A stretch of DNA of 64,000 nt from an uncultured Victivallis sp. (GCA_944389935.1 CALXOE010000008.1:20371-84370); one strand, 5' to 3'; numbered from the stretch's first letter, positions 33,631 to 43,064 are shown. Notes: generated by a model not told the origin, from the sequence alone. Program-made: numbers and translations.

Positions 33631-34167
33631 ATGCCTGATATGAAGAAAAAATACAACGAGGAAGTGCGCAGTGCTCTCCAGGCCAAACTCGGTCTGAAGA
33701 ACGTGATGCAGATTCCGAAGCTTGAGAAGATCGTTATTTCGACCGGTATCGGGACGGATGCCGAGCGTGATGCGTTCACCGAGGCGAAGAAGCATATCGC
33801 AGCGATGACCGGTCAGCAGCCGGTGATCACGAAGGCGCGCAAGAACGTTTCAAACTTCAAGCTGCGTGTCGGCATGCCGGTGGGTGTGATGGTGACGTTG
33901 CGTGGCAACCGGATGTACGAGTTTCTCGATCGTTTCGTTCACAATGCGATGCCGCGTGTGCGTGACTTCCGCGGGATTCCGAAGACCGGTTTCGACGGTG
34001 TCGGCAACTACAATCTCGGTGTTTCGGACGTTTCGGTGTTCACGGAGGTTGATGCGGACAAGCTGAAGTATCCGCTCGGTGTGAATCTGACGTTTGTGAC
34101 GACGGCCAAGACCGACGAGGCGGCGCGTGAACTTCTCAAGATGATGGAAGTTCCGTTCGAGGAATAA
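33631..34167 (+). CDS. rplE: 50S ribosomal protein L5 (uL5)
   Basis: L5 (178 residues) binds 5S rRNA. VMQIPKLEKIVISTGIG, KARKNVSNFKLRVGMPVG and MPRVRDFRGIPKTGFDGVGNY are conserved segments. The normal length and position between rplX and rpsN secure the call. Confidence 0.96.
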   Translation: MPDMKKKYNEEVRSALQAKLGLKNVMQIPKLEKIVISTGIGTDAERDAFTEAKKHIAAMTGQQPVITKARKNVSNFKLRVGMPVGVMVTLRGNRMYEFLDRFVHNAMPRVRDFRGIPKTGFDGVGNYNLGVSDVSVFTEVDADKLKYPLGVNLTFVTTAKTDEAARELLKMMEVPFEE

Positions 34168-34182
34168 AGGAAGGATTGCATT

Positions 34183-34368
34183 ATGGCGAAACTCAGTCTG
34201 ATAGTGAAAGCCGAACGCGGGAGCAAGTTTCCGGTGCGGAACTACACGCGCTGCAAGGCGTGCGGCCGTCCCCGTGCTTATATCGGCAAGTTCCAGCTTT
34301 GCCGTATCTGTTTCCGTGAGCTGGCCTCGAAGGGTCAGATTCCGGGTGTGACGAAGGCCAGCTGGTAA
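34183..34368 (+). CDS. rpsN: 30S ribosomal protein S14, zinc-binding type (uS14)
   Basis: This 61-residue S14 is the short zinc form, with two CxxC pairs (CKAC and CRIC) and the conserved [20 protein letters not shown]. Zinc-free S14 forms are longer and lack these cysteines. Confidence 0.95.
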   Translation: MAKLSLIVKAERGSKFPVRNYTRCKACGRPRAYIGKFQLCRICFRELASKGQIPGVTKASW

Positions 34369-34382
34369 GGGAGGAATGACAA

Positions 34383-34778
34383 ATGAGCATGCAAGATCCC
34401 ATTGCTGATATGCTGACCCGGATCCGCAACGCGGGTTCCGCAGGTTTGAAGAAGGTCGAGATGCCGAGTTCCCGCGAGAAAGCGGCAATCGCGAAGGTGC
34501 TGAAAGAAGAGGGTTACATCAGCGACTACGCTGTGAGTGAAGATGGGGCCAAGCGGGTTCTGTCGGTGGTGCTCAAGTATGCGAACGGCAAGTCCGTGAT
34601 CGAAGGCATTGAGCGCGTGAGCAAGCCCTCCTGCCGGATTCACTGCGGCAGCCGTGAGATTCCGCGGGTTCGCAATGGTCTGGGCACGGTGATTCTGACG
34701 ACGCCCTCGGGGGTGCTTTCGGGGCGTGCGGCGGCCAAGGCGAATGTCGGCGGTGAAATTCTCTGCTACGTCTGGTAA
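34383..34778 (+). CDS. rpsH: 30S ribosomal protein S8 (uS8)
   Basis: S8 (131 residues) has DPIADMLTRIRNAG near the start and the family C-terminal motif NGLGTVILTTPSGVLSGRAA. It lies 14 bases after rpsN and 22 before rplF. Confidence 0.96.
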   Translation: MSMQDPIADMLTRIRNAGSAGLKKVEMPSSREKAAIAKVLKEEGYISDYAVSEDGAKRVLSVVLKYANGKSVIEGIERVSKPSCRIHCGSREIPRVRNGLGTVILTTPSGVLSGRAAAKANVGGEILCYVW

Positions 34779-34800
34779 TTAAAGAACAGGAATTTGAAAT

Positions 34801-35331
34801 ATGTCTCGAATTGGCAATAAGGCGATCGCGATTCCTGCCGGCGTGAAGGTGTCGGTCGACGCTGCCGGAGTGACGGTCGAAGGCAAATCGAAGCTTTCGA
34901 TGCCGCTTCCGCCGCTGGTTGCGGTTGAGGTGAAAGACGGTCACGTCCACGTCGCGATGGCTTCTGACGACCGCAAGGCGAGCGCGATGCAGGGTTTGAC
35001 CCGCAGTTTGATCAACAACATGGTTGTCGGCGTGACGGCAGGCTTCAAGAAGGAGCTTCAGATCGTCGGCGTCGGTTACAAGGCGCAGCTCTCCGGCAAG
35101 AAGCTGGTGCTGAATCTCGGTTATTCGCACACGATCGAGTATGCGATTCCGGAGTCGGTCAAAGTGGCTGTCGAGGGTGCGAAGATCACGGTCGAGGGTG
35201 CGGACAAGCAGGCGGTGGGAGAAGTCGCCGCCGAGATCCGTCGTTTCCGTCCGCCCGAGCCGTACAAGGGCAAGGGCATTCGTTATTCCGACGAGCGGAT
35301 CATCCTCAAAGAAGGCAAATCCGTGGGTTGA
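34801..35331 (+). CDS. rplF: 50S ribosomal protein L6 (uL6)
   Basis: L6 (176 residues) has the two-repeat fold, with MSRIGNKAIAIPAGVKV at the start and IRRFRPPEPYKGKGIRY near the end, the classical signature. It lies 24 bases before rplR. Confidence 0.96.
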   Translation: MSRIGNKAIAIPAGVKVSVDAAGVTVEGKSKLSMPLPPLVAVEVKDGHVHVAMASDDRKASAMQGLTRSLINNMVVGVTAGFKKELQIVGVGYKAQLSGKKLVLNLGYSHTIEYAIPESVKVAVEGAKITVEGADKQAVGEVAAEIRRFRPPEPYKGKGIRYSDERIILKEGKSVG

Positions 35332-35355
35332 TCCCGGGTTTAAGGAGCTTATAAC

Positions 35356-35718
35356 ATGGCTGTTAAAGATAGAAAAACGATGCGTGTGCGCCGCCATCTC
35401 CGGATTCGCAAGAAAGTTTCCGGTACGGCGGAACGTCCGAGATTTTGCGTGAGCATCACCGCCAATCACATTTACTGTCAGTTTATTGACGATGTGAAAG
35501 GTGTGACGCTGGCGAGCACCTCGAGCCTTGATCCGAAGTTCAAGGCCGAGAATGCGAAGCCGAACATGGCCGGTGCGGTTCTGCTCGGGAAACTCGCGGC
35601 GGAAGCGGCAAAAGCGGCGAACGTCACGGAAGTTGTTTTCGACCGTTCCGGATACAATTATCACGGCCGGATGAAGGCGATTGCCGAGACCGCCCGTGAA
35701 AACGGACTCAAGTTCTAG
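35356..35718 (+). CDS. rplR: 50S ribosomal protein L18 (uL18)
   Basis: L18 (120 residues) binds 5S r[21 protein letters not shown] and the end [20 protein letters not shown] are typical. AAGGAG lies upstream of the ATG. Confidence 0.95.
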   Translation: MAVKDRKTMRVRRHLRIRKKVSGTAERPRFCVSITANHIYCQFIDDVKGVTLASTSSLDPKFKAENAKPNMAGAVLLGKLAAEAAKAANVTEVVFDRSGYNYHGRMKAIAETARENGLKF

Positions 35719-35728
35719 GAGAATTCTC

Positions 35729-36268
35729 ATGGCGAAACGTGAAAATTTCAATGAAGCGGTCCAGAGCGAATTCGACGAGAACGTCATTTCGATCAACCGC
35801 AGTGCGAAAGTCGTGAAGGGCGGCAAGAACTTCAGTTTCGGCGCCCTGGTTGTGGTCGGCGATCACAACGGCCGGGTCGGTTACGGCTACGGCAAGGCGA
35901 ACGAGGTCTCCGATGCGATTCGCAAGGGTGGTGAAGCTGCCCGGCGCAATCTTGTGACGGTTCCGATGAATGGTCAGACGCTGCCGCACGAGATCGAGGT
36001 GAAATTCGGTGGTGCGCGGGTTCTGCTTCGTCCGGCCTCTTCGGGTACGGGTCTGATCGCAGGCGGCGCGGTGCGTGCGATTCTCGAGCTTGCCGGAGTG
36101 AAAGACGTTCTGGCGAAGTCGCTCGGTGCGGCGAATGCGGCGAATGTGGCGAAAGCGACGTTCAAGGCGATCTCGCAGCTTTCGAGCCGTGAGGAAGTTT
36201 ATGCGCGTCGCGGCATTGCGCTGCCGCAGGCTGCGCAGGTCGCTGCTCCCGCAACGGAAAACAACTAA
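35729..36268 (+). CDS. rpsE: 30S ribosomal protein S5 (uS5)
   Basis: S5 (179 residues) has the N-terminal double-stranded RNA-binding segment [20 protein letters not shown] and [13 protein letters not shown], then the C-terminal [19 protein letters not shown] chose the ATG at 35729 after AGGAG. No rpmD follows; rplO starts 24 bases later. Confidence 0.95.
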   Translation: MAKRENFNEAVQSEFDENVISINRSAKVVKGGKNFSFGALVVVGDHNGRVGYGYGKANEVSDAIRKGGEAARRNLVTVPMNGQTLPHEIEVKFGGARVLLRPASSGTGLIAGGAVRAILELAGVKDVLAKSLGAANAANVAKATFKAISQLSSREEVYARRGIALPQAAQVAAPATENN

Positions 36269-36292
36269 TCTACAGATAGGAAGTTTTGGATT

Positions 36293-36739
36293 ATGAAACT
36301 GCATGAACTCAGCCCCAACGCCGGTTCGCGGAAGCGGCGCAAGCGGGTCGGGCGCGGCGACAGTTCCGGTCTCGGCAAAACGGCCGGTCGCGGAGAGAAA
36401 GGGCAGAAGTCCCGCAGCGGTTCGTCGGTGCGTCCGTTCTTCGAGGGCGGACAGATTCCGCTGTTCCGTCGTCTGCCGAAGCGTGGCTTCAACAGCCCGG
36501 ATCATGTCGAATATCAGCTGGTCAATTTGAACATCCTCGAGGAGAACTTCAACGCGGGCGATGTGGTTGATCAGGAGTCGCTCCGTGCGAAGAATCTTCT
36601 GGGCAAGAAAGTTCAGATGATCAAAATTCTCGCGAACGGCGAGATCACGAAAGCGCTGACCGTCAAGGCGGAGAAGTTCTCCGCTCAGGCGCAGGCGAAG
36701 ATCGAAGCTGCCGGCGGGAAAGTCGAAGTGGTGGAATAA
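36293..36739 (+). CDS. rplO: 50S ribosomal protein L15 (uL15)
   Basis: L15 (148 residues) has the Gly/Arg-rich N-terminus GSRKRRKRVGRGDSSGLGKT and the conserved FEGGQIPLFRRLPKRGF. The C-terminal globular part is normal. SecY follows after 22 bases. Confidence 0.95.
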   Translation: MKLHELSPNAGSRKRRKRVGRGDSSGLGKTAGRGEKGQKSRSGSSVRPFFEGGQIPLFRRLPKRGFNSPDHVEYQLVNLNILEENFNAGDVVDQESLRAKNLLGKKVQMIKILANGEITKALTVKAEKFSAQAQAKIEAAGGKVEVVE

Positions 36740-36761
36740 CATCCGGGAAAGACGATAAGTT

Positions 36762-38147
36762 ATGTTGCAGGCATTTATCAATACGTTGAAGGTGAAAGAT
36801 CTGCGGAATCGCCTGATGTTCACCGCACTGATTATTGTGCTGGTGCGTTTTGCGAGCAGCATCCCGTGTCCCGGGGTTGACCCGGCGGCGCTGGAAAGTT
36901 TTATGGCCGAACTGAGTGCCAGCAACAAGGACGGCGGCGGACTGATGGCGTTTATCGACCTGTTCTCCGGCGGAGCGCTTACGCACTTCGCGCTGGGGGC
37001 GCTCGGTATCATGCCGTACATCACTGCGTCGATTATCGTCCAGCTTCTGGTGCCGGTGATCCCCTCGCTGGAGAAGCTCCAGCGGGAGGGAGAGACCGGG
37101 CGCCAGAAGATTTCCCAGTACACCCGTTACCTGACGCTGCTGGTCTGCGTGGTTCAGGGGATGATGGTCGCGTTCGCGATGATCAACCCGACCAAGATCG
37201 GGCTGCCGGCGCCGGGGCGTCCCCTTTTCCTGGGGAATGAACAGATTTTCGTTTTGATGACGATTCTGGTGCTGACCACGACGACGATGGTGTTCACGTG
37301 GCTCGGCGAACAGATCACGGAACGCGGCATCGGCAACGGTGTTTCGCTCATCATCACGATCAACATCGTCTCGCGTCTGCCGCAGTCGGTCATCGAGCTT
37401 GTGCAGATGGCCTGGGCCGGCGAGACTCCGAGCGGGACGAGTTTCAATGCGGTTCAGCTGTTGCTCCTTCTCGTGGTGTTCTGCGTCGTGACGGCGGCGA
37501 CGATTCTGCTTTCGCAGGGGTATCGCCGGGTTCCGATTCAGATGATCCGCAAGACGGTCGGCAAGCAGATGACCGGTGGCAGCACCTACATGCCGCTGAA
37601 AGTCAACTTCGCGAACGTCATGCCGATCATTTTCGCCGGTGCGATTCTGATGCTGCCGGAGTATTTGTTCCGTTACATGGCGAACCGGCCGGATGCAAGC
37701 TCGATCTGGATCGGGCTTGCGCAGACTTTCCAGCAGGATGGGGCGGGCTACATGATCGCGTATGCGATCCTGATTCTCGCGTTCAGTTTCTTCTGGGTGG
37801 CGAATCAGTTCAATCCGATCCAGATTGCGGACAACCTCAAGAAAGAGGGGGCGTTCATTCCGGGAATCAGTCCCGGACAGCCGACTGCGGATTATCTCGA
37901 TACGGCGATGACCCGGGTTACTGCCGGCGGCGCGGTGTTTCTGATGGTGCTTGCGTTGTTCCCGATGTTTCTGTACAGCAGCTTCAACATCCCGTTCATG
38001 GTTGCCCAGTTCTTCGGAGGTACGTCGTTGCTCATTATGGTCGGCGTTGTGCTTGATACGGTCAGCCAGCTCGAGTCTCATCTGACGATGCGTCATTATG
38101 AGGGATTTTTGAAGAGCGGACGGTTGCGGAGCCGCAGCGGAAACTGA
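36762..38147 (+). CDS. secY: Protein translocase subunit SecY
   Basis: SecY forms the protein-conducting channel used by SecA and by ribosomes. The 461-residue protein has ten membrane helices. ALGIMPYITASIIVQLL in helix 2, GEQITERGIGNGVSLIITINI and the cytoplasmic loop GYRRVPIQMIRKTVG are conserved. It ends the ribosomal protein cluster here. The genes often found next (adk, map, infA, rpmJ, rpsM) are not present; cmk follows. Confidence 0.96.
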   Translation: MLQAFINTLKVKDLRNRLMFTALIIVLVRFASSIPCPGVDPAALESFMAELSASNKDGGGLMAFIDLFSGGALTHFALGALGIMPYITASIIVQLLVPVIPSLEKLQREGETGRQKISQYTRYLTLLVCVVQGMMVAFAMINPTKIGLPAPGRPLFLGNEQIFVLMTILVLTTTTMVFTWLGEQITERGIGNGVSLIITINIVSRLPQSVIELVQMAWAGETPSGTSFNAVQLLLLLVVFCVVTAATILLSQGYRRVPIQMIRKTVGKQMTGGSTYMPLKVNFANVMPIIFAGAILMLPEYLFRYMANRPDASSIWIGLAQTFQQDGAGYMIAYAILILAFSFFWVANQFNPIQIADNLKKEGAFIPGISPGQPTADYLDTAMTRVTAGGAVFLMVLALFPMFLYSSFNIPFMVAQFFGGTSLLIMVGVVLDTVSQLESHLTMRHYEGFLKSGRLRSRSGN

Positions 38148-38176
38148 TTTTTACGCGACGAACATAAGAGATGTCG

Positions 38177-38217
38177 GACTGGTCCGACCGGTTGCGGCTG
38201 GTCGAATCAGTCCTTTT
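38177..38217 (+). terminator. Possible terminator after secY
   Basis: GACTGGTCCGACC (from 38177) pairs imperfectly with GGCTGGTCGAATCAGTC (to 38212), followed by CTTTT. The same stretch ends in TATATT (38217-38222), which could be the -10 of a cmk promoter with a weak -35 at 38192. Either use is tentative. Confidence 0.35.
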
Positions 38218-38239
38218 ATATTCTGGAAGAGATGGTTTC

Positions 38240-38929
38240 ATGAGCTATTGCATTGCAATCGACGGCCCGGCCGCGTCCGGGAAAAGCACCATTGCAAGGC
38301 GGGTCGCCGAAAAATTGAACATTGCTTATATCAACACCGGCAGTCTGTACCGGGCCGTAGCGCTGGCTGCGAACCGGGCGGGGCGCGATCTCGCCTCACT
38401 GGACCGGGGTTTTCTCGATACACTCAAGCTCGAATATGTGAAAAGCGGTTCGGGTTCTTACGAGTTGAAACTCAATGGGGAATTTCCCGGGGCGGCGTTG
38501 CGGACCGCTGAGGTCGCCGCCGGGGCGAGTTGCGTGGCGACGCAGCCGGTGGTGCGGGATTATCTGCTCGGCGTGCAGCGCGGTTTTGCCGGGGGACAGC
38601 TGGTCGTCATGGAGGGACGCGACATCGGGACGGTGATTTTTCCGGATGCCGTGGTCAAGATTTTTCTGACGGCCTCGCCGGAGGAGCGGGCGCGGCGGCG
38701 GCTCGCACAGGATGGTGAGATGCCCGATGGAGCGACTCTGGCGGAGGTCGCCCGCGAGATCGCCGCACGTGACAAGCAGGATTCGGAGCGGGCGGTTGCG
38801 CCGCTGAAACCCGCGCCTGACGCGATTCTGGTCGATACGACCGGATTTTCGCTCGATCAGGCGGTGGAAACGATCACCGGGCTGATTGCCCGCAAGCTGC
38901 AGGAGAGTGGAACATGTATCACGAAATAG
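38240..38929 (+). CDS. cmk: Cytidylate kinase
   Basis: Cmk phosphorylates CMP and dCMP. The 229-residue protein has the P-loop IDGPAASGKSTIARRVA and NTGSLYRAVAL near the start. GRDIGTVIFPDA lies in the middle and RDKQDSERAVAPLKPAPDA, with substrate-contacting residues, follows. The frame is open upstream, but the ATG at 38240 gives the standard start MSYCIAIDG. Its 3' end overlaps the thioesterase gene by 16 bases. Confidence 0.95.
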   Translation: MSYCIAIDGPAASGKSTIARRVAEKLNIAYINTGSLYRAVALAANRAGRDLASLDRGFLDTLKLEYVKSGSGSYELKLNGEFPGAALRTAEVAAGASCVATQPVVRDYLLGVQRGFAGGQLVVMEGRDIGTVIFPDAVVKIFLTASPEERARRRLAQDGEMPDGATLAEVAREIAARDKQDSERAVAPLKPAPDAILVDTTGFSLDQAVETITGLIARKLQESGTCITK

Positions 38930-39333
38930 AGTACCGGGTTCCGTATGCCGACACCGATCAGATGGGGGTGGTGTACTATGCGAACTATCTGGAGTATTTT
39001 GAACGCAGCCGGACGGAGATGCTGCGTTCGGCGGGACTGCCTTACAGCGAAATGGAAAAACGCGGTCTGTTCCTGCCGGTGTCGGAGGCGTATTGCAAGT
39101 ACCATGCCCCGGCCCGTTATGACGACCTGCTGACATTTCGGTCGTGGGTGAAAGAGGTGCGCGGAGTGCGCATGGTGATTTCCTCGGAGATTCGACGCGG
39201 AGAGGAGCTTCTGGTTTCCGGTTACGTGGTGCTGGTCAGCGTGAACGGCAACCGCAAAGTGACCCGCATGCCGGGAGATTTTGTCGAAACATGCAAACAG
39301 TTTTCCTTTGAACCGGAGAGCGAGAATGAGTGA
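38914..39333 (+). CDS. Hotdog-fold acyl-CoA thioesterase (YbgC family)
   Basis: This 139-residue protein belongs to the YbgC/4-hydroxybenzoyl-CoA thioesterase family. The catalytic Asp is probably D15 in YADTDQMGVVYYANYLEYFE, the family signature. YbgC is often linked to the Tol-Pal genes, which are absent here. The substrate is unknown. It overlaps cmk by 16 bases and manA by 8. Confidence 0.88.
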   Translation: MYHEIEYRVPYADTDQMGVVYYANYLEYFERSRTEMLRSAGLPYSEMEKRGLFLPVSEAYCKYHAPARYDDLLTFRSWVKEVRGVRMVISSEIRRGEELLVSGYVVLVSVNGNRKVTRMPGDFVETCKQFSFEPESENE

Positions 39334-40348
39334 TTTTCTGAACAGCAATCAGCTTTATCCCCTGAAATTCACGCCGATTTATCAGGCGCGCATCTGGGGG
39401 GGAACTCAGATGACCGAAGTCCTTCACCGCGAGGTTTCCGCCTCGGAAGATCCGATCGGCGAGTCGTGGGAGATCGTCGACCGTGAGAGTGAAAACAGCG
39501 TATTGGCCAACGGCCCCATGGCCGGGAAAACGCTGCATGAACTGCTGCAGCATTACGGGCGCGAACTGGTCGGACGCCGCGCGAAATCGATCCAGCGTTT
39601 CCCGCTTCTCGTGAAGCTGATCGATGCCGGCGACCGGTTGAGTCTGCAGGTGCATCCCGATGAGGCAGCCTGCGCCAGAATCGGCGGGGGCGCAGAGCCC
39701 AAAACCGAGATGTGGTACATCGTTGCGGCACGCAAAGGCGCGCAGATTCTGGCGGGACTTCAGGGACGGGCGACGCGCCAGCAGCTCGTGAGCCGGCTCG
39801 ATTCGCCGGAGGTGGAGAATCTGCTGCAGGTTTATCCGTCGCTTCCGGGGGATGCGTATTTCATCACGTCCGGAACGCTGCATGCGATCGGCGGCGGCAA
39901 TTTGATTCTGGAGATTCAGCAGAACAGCGACACGACCTACCGGGTCAGTGACTGGGGGCGGGTCGATGCGCACGGAAACCCGCGCGAGCTGCATATTGAA
40001 AAAGGCATTCAGTCGATCAACTTCATGAACCGCACTTCGCCGCGGATTGTCGGTGTGACCGATCATGTTTCGCACAACCGCAAATTCGATGTGGTGAACA
40101 GCTGTCCGTTCTTCACGGTTTCGGATCTGCGGTTGACCGAACTCTGGTCGGACGATACCGGGTCATTCGGCAGTTTCCACATGATCAGTGCGATCAATGG
40201 TGCGGTCCGGCTTGGGAAAGCGGATGATCCGGCGCGGTGTGCCCGGCTGGAAGCGGGTGAGACGGCGCTCATTCCGGCTTGTTTCGGAAGTTACGTCATC
40301 GTCCCGGAGCGCGAGGGCGAGACGACTGTGGTGAAAACGACGCTTTGA
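39326..40348 (+). CDS. manA: Class I mannose-6-phosphate isomerase
   Basis: ManA interconverts mannose 6-phosphate and fructose 6-phosphate. The 340-residue protein is the short type I form. ARIWGGTQ is near the start, zinc ligands lie in LQVHPDEA and in GTLHAIGGGNLILEIQ, and the active-site Arg region is in ITSGTLHAIG onward. I chose the ATG at 39326 (MSDFLNSNQLYP), preceded by GGAGAG. It could supply GDP-mannose precursors or use mannose released by glycosidases. Confidence 0.9.
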   Translation: MSDFLNSNQLYPLKFTPIYQARIWGGTQMTEVLHREVSASEDPIGESWEIVDRESENSVLANGPMAGKTLHELLQHYGRELVGRRAKSIQRFPLLVKLIDAGDRLSLQVHPDEAACARIGGGAEPKTEMWYIVAARKGAQILAGLQGRATRQQLVSRLDSPEVENLLQVYPSLPGDAYFITSGTLHAIGGGNLILEIQQNSDTTYRVSDWGRVDAHGNPRELHIEKGIQSINFMNRTSPRIVGVTDHVSHNRKFDVVNSCPFFTVSDLRLTELWSDDTGSFGSFHMISAINGAVRLGKADDPARCARLEAGETALIPACFGSYVIVPEREGETTVVKTTL

Positions 40349-40359
40349 AAGGCTGCAGA

Positions 40360-42150
40360 ATGGCATATAAGTTTGTGGCGGACCTCGAGGAATTTCTCCG
40401 GGGGAAGTATGAGAAGTTCCCGGCCGGGAGTGTGATCGCTCCGGAGCCGTGCCCGGCGGGGATGAAAGGCGATCTCACGATCAACTGCTTCCGCTTTGCG
40501 AAGTGCTGCGGGAATCCGATGGCGGTTGCGGCGGAAGTGACGGAATATCTGAACGGACACGCTGACGTGGAGCATGCCGAGGCGGTCAAGGCGTTTGTCA
40601 ATGTAACGCTCAAGCCGGCCGCATTGTGCCGCGACTCGGTGGCGGACGTGGCTGCGCTGCTTGAATCGGCAAAACTGCCGGAGGAGCAGCGGCGGCGGAT
40701 TCTCATCGAGTTTTCCGCGCCGAATACGAACAAGCCGCAGCATCTCGGGCATGTGCGGAACAACACGCTGGGCATGTCGCTCGGATCGCTCTTGAAGCGG
40801 GTCGGCCACGATGTGATCGAGATCAACCTCGTGAACGACCGCGGCATTCACATCTGCAAATCGATGATCGCTTACGAGCGGTTCGGCAACGGCTGCACGC
40901 CGGAGTCGACCGGCATGAAAGGCGATCATCTGGTCGGAAAATTCTACGTCGACTACAACAAGGCGTTGTCGGAGGAGATCAAGGCGCTGAAAGCGGCCCA
41001 TCCGGAGCTCGCGGAAAAAAGCAGCGAGGAGCTGTTCCTCGATACGGAACTCGGCGCCGCGACGCAGAAGATGCTGCAGCAGTGGGAGGCGGGGGATCCG
41101 CAGGTCCGGGCGCTCTGGCGCAAGATGAACGGCTGGGTGTTCGCCGGATTTGCCGAGACCTATGAGCGCATGGGAATCCACTTCGACCACACCTATCTCG
41201 AAAGCGAGACCTATCTGCTCGGCAAGGACATCATCGCTTCCGGACTTGAGAAAGGGGTCTTTGCAAAGCGCGAGGACGGCGCGGTGATCTGCGACCTCGG
41301 CAAACTCGGGAAGAAAGTGGTTCTGCGCAGTGACGGGACGAGCGTCTACATCACGCAGGATATCGGTACGACGCTGCGCAAGTATGAGGATTACCATCCC
41401 GAATCGATGATCTGGGTGGTCGGTGACGAACAGAATCTGCACTTCCAGATGCTTTTCACGATCATGGAGAAGCTCGGTTACCCCTGGGCGAAAGATCTCT
41501 ATCACCTCTCCTACGGCATGGTCAATCTGCCGACCGGGAAGATGAAGAGCCGCGAGGGAACCGTGGTCGATGCGGACGATCTCTTCGACGAAATGGCGTC
41601 GCTCGCGATGGATGCGTGCCGCGAACGCGGCGGCGAAGAGCTCTCCCCGGAGGAGTTGAAGTCGCGCGGCGAGATCATCGGGCTCGGCGCTCTGAAGTTC
41701 ATGCTTCTGAAGTTCAACCCGAAGACGACGATCATGTTCGATCCGGCCGCCTCGCTGCGGTTCGAGGGAGACACCGGACCGTATGTACAATATGTCGCTG
41801 CGCGGATCCAGTCGATCCGGCGCAAGGCCGCGGAACGTGGAATCGAGTTCAATCCGGAGAAAGTCGACTGGAGTCTGCTCGGGCACGAGGCGGAGAAGCT
41901 GCTTGCGGTTACGGCATCGTTTTATCCCGCCGCGCTTCGTCTGGCCGCCGAGCGGCGCGACTGTTCGGGGCTCGTGGAGTATCTGCTGAACCTCGGCAAG
42001 GCGTTCAACAGCTTCTATCGGGAGTGTCCGGTGCTCGCGGCGGAGACGCCGGAACTTGCGGGAGCCCGCCTGGCGCTCTCGAGCGCGGTCCGGGAGATCA
42101 TCGCGGACGGACTCGGCACGCTGACCATCGGCATCCCTGAAGCGATGTGA
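40360..42150 (+). CDS. argS: Arginine--tRNA ligase
   Basis: This class I enzyme has 596 residues. The N-terminal additional domain is followed by FSAPNTNKPQHLGHVRNN, which carries the HIGH-type motif (HLGH). The KMSKS equivalent is in LPTGKMKSREGTVV. The C-terminal DALR anticodon domain is present and ends IGIPEAM rather than the usual PERM-like end. The start is the ATG at 40360 (MAYKFVADLEEF). Confidence 0.95.
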   Translation: MAYKFVADLEEFLRGKYEKFPAGSVIAPEPCPAGMKGDLTINCFRFAKCCGNPMAVAAEVTEYLNGHADVEHAEAVKAFVNVTLKPAALCRDSVADVAALLESAKLPEEQRRRILIEFSAPNTNKPQHLGHVRNNTLGMSLGSLLKRVGHDVIEINLVNDRGIHICKSMIAYERFGNGCTPESTGMKGDHLVGKFYVDYNKALSEEIKALKAAHPELAEKSSEELFLDTELGAATQKMLQQWEAGDPQVRALWRKMNGWVFAGFAETYERMGIHFDHTYLESETYLLGKDIIASGLEKGVFAKREDGAVICDLGKLGKKVVLRSDGTSVYITQDIGTTLRKYEDYHPESMIWVVGDEQNLHFQMLFTIMEKLGYPWAKDLYHLSYGMVNLPTGKMKSREGTVVDADDLFDEMASLAMDACRERGGEELSPEELKSRGEIIGLGALKFMLLKFNPKTTIMFDPAASLRFEGDTGPYVQYVAARIQSIRRKAAERGIEFNPEKVDWSLLGHEAEKLLAVTASFYPAALRLAAERRDCSGLVEYLLNLGKAFNSFYRECPVLAAETPELAGARLALSSAVREIIADGLGTLTIGIPEAM

Positions 42151-42170
42151 CGAATCCGCCCATTGCGGCG

Positions 42171-43061
42171 TTACAAATTCGGGAGGAAGCGGCAGCGGAT
42201 GATTTGCCACCGCAGCTCCTGTTTCCCCTCGACATAAGCCCGGAGACTCTCCGGGCTTTTCAGTTTGCCGAGTTCACGGATTTCGGGCGTCGTCGAACGG
42301 AACAGCACCGCCATCGGTTTTTCGACGCCGAATCCCTTCAGAACCCGCGCCGCCCTGAACACCCACCGGCGCGCCCGGGCATTGCGGTAGAGCAGATAGG
42401 CCGGGTATGCGAGGGCGAGAATCCAGAACGGCCACGCCGGAAGAGCCGGCAGCAGGAACGACTGCACGATCACCGCCCCGAGCAGGATGAACACCGGAAT
42501 CACGAAGAGCAGCGCATCGTAGTCGCGGATGAAGCAGTTCCCGAGATAGCGCCGGAAACGGCTCGGACTCGTGCGGTAGGCGAAAAACTCCTCAAGCGGA
42601 ATATCCCGCAGCGGCTGCCGCATCGAGTGACAGAGTTCGTGCGCGAGCAGCTCTCTGCGGTTATAGAGGAACCATTTCTGATGCTTGCGGAACGCTCCCC
42701 GGATCAGAAAGAATGAGAACGGCAGCTCCGTATCGCTGATCATGCAGCCGCCCCAGAGCAGCCCGACGTCGCGCGAGAGAAAAAAACCGGGAACATGAAC
42801 GGTCCGGAAATCGTAGAGTTCTCCGGTCAGTTCGTCCGCCTCGGCGATGATCTCCGCCGGAATCCGTTCCGATTCTTTCAGCAGAAATTCCTGAAAAACC
42901 GTGACTTCGCCTTTTTCCGCAAGCTCCTCCTCGAACTGTTTGTGCGCATCGCGAATCGCGGCGACGCGGGACTCGAAATCGGCGGCCTCCTCCCCGACTC
43001 CCGGCAGAAAACCGGCGGCGTCGAGGGCTGTATAGCGTTCGAGCTCGGGATGCGGCATCAT
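42171..43061 (-). CDS. Membrane gluzincin-type zinc metallopeptidase
   Basis: The 296-residue protein has HELCH at 141-145, a HExxH zinc site, followed by LEEFFAY, where E157 or E158 could be the third ligand. Two hydrophobic helices (about 182-204 and 206-225) follow the catalytic part, so the enzyme is membrane-anchored by its C-terminal half. I do not recognise a named family. The gene lies three bases after the RicT-like gene and ends a long minus-strand unit. The stop is convergent with argS. GGAG nine bases upstream supports the start. Confidence 0.7.
   Translation of the reverse strand: MMPHPELERYTALDAAGFLPGVGEEAADFESRVAAIRDAHKQFEEELAEKGEVTVFQEFLLKESERIPAEIIAEADELTGELYDFRTVHVPGFFLSRDVGLLWGGCMISDTELPFSFFLIRGAFRKHQKWFLYNRRELLAHELCHSMRQPLRDIPLEEFFAYRTSPSRFRRYLGNCFIRDYDALLFVIPVFILLGAVIVQSFLLPALPAWPFWILALAYPAYLLYRNARARRWVFRAARVLKGFGVEKPMAVLFRSTTPEIRELGKLKSPESLRAYVEGKQELRWQIIRCRFLPNL
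42237..42260 (+). terminator. Probable argS terminator inside the convergent gene
   Basis: AGCCCGGAG (42237-42245) and CTCCGGGCT (42249-42257) form a perfect 9-bp stem with a 3-base loop, followed by TTTT on the plus strand. It lies about 87 bases after the argS stop, inside the 3' coding end of the gluzincin gene. Confidence 0.5.
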
Positions 43062-43064
43062 CGA

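Noticed and set aside
40291..42210. Long antisense frame over argS
   Set aside because: It is the shadow of ArgRS; composition is Arg/His/Leu-rich with no domain signature.
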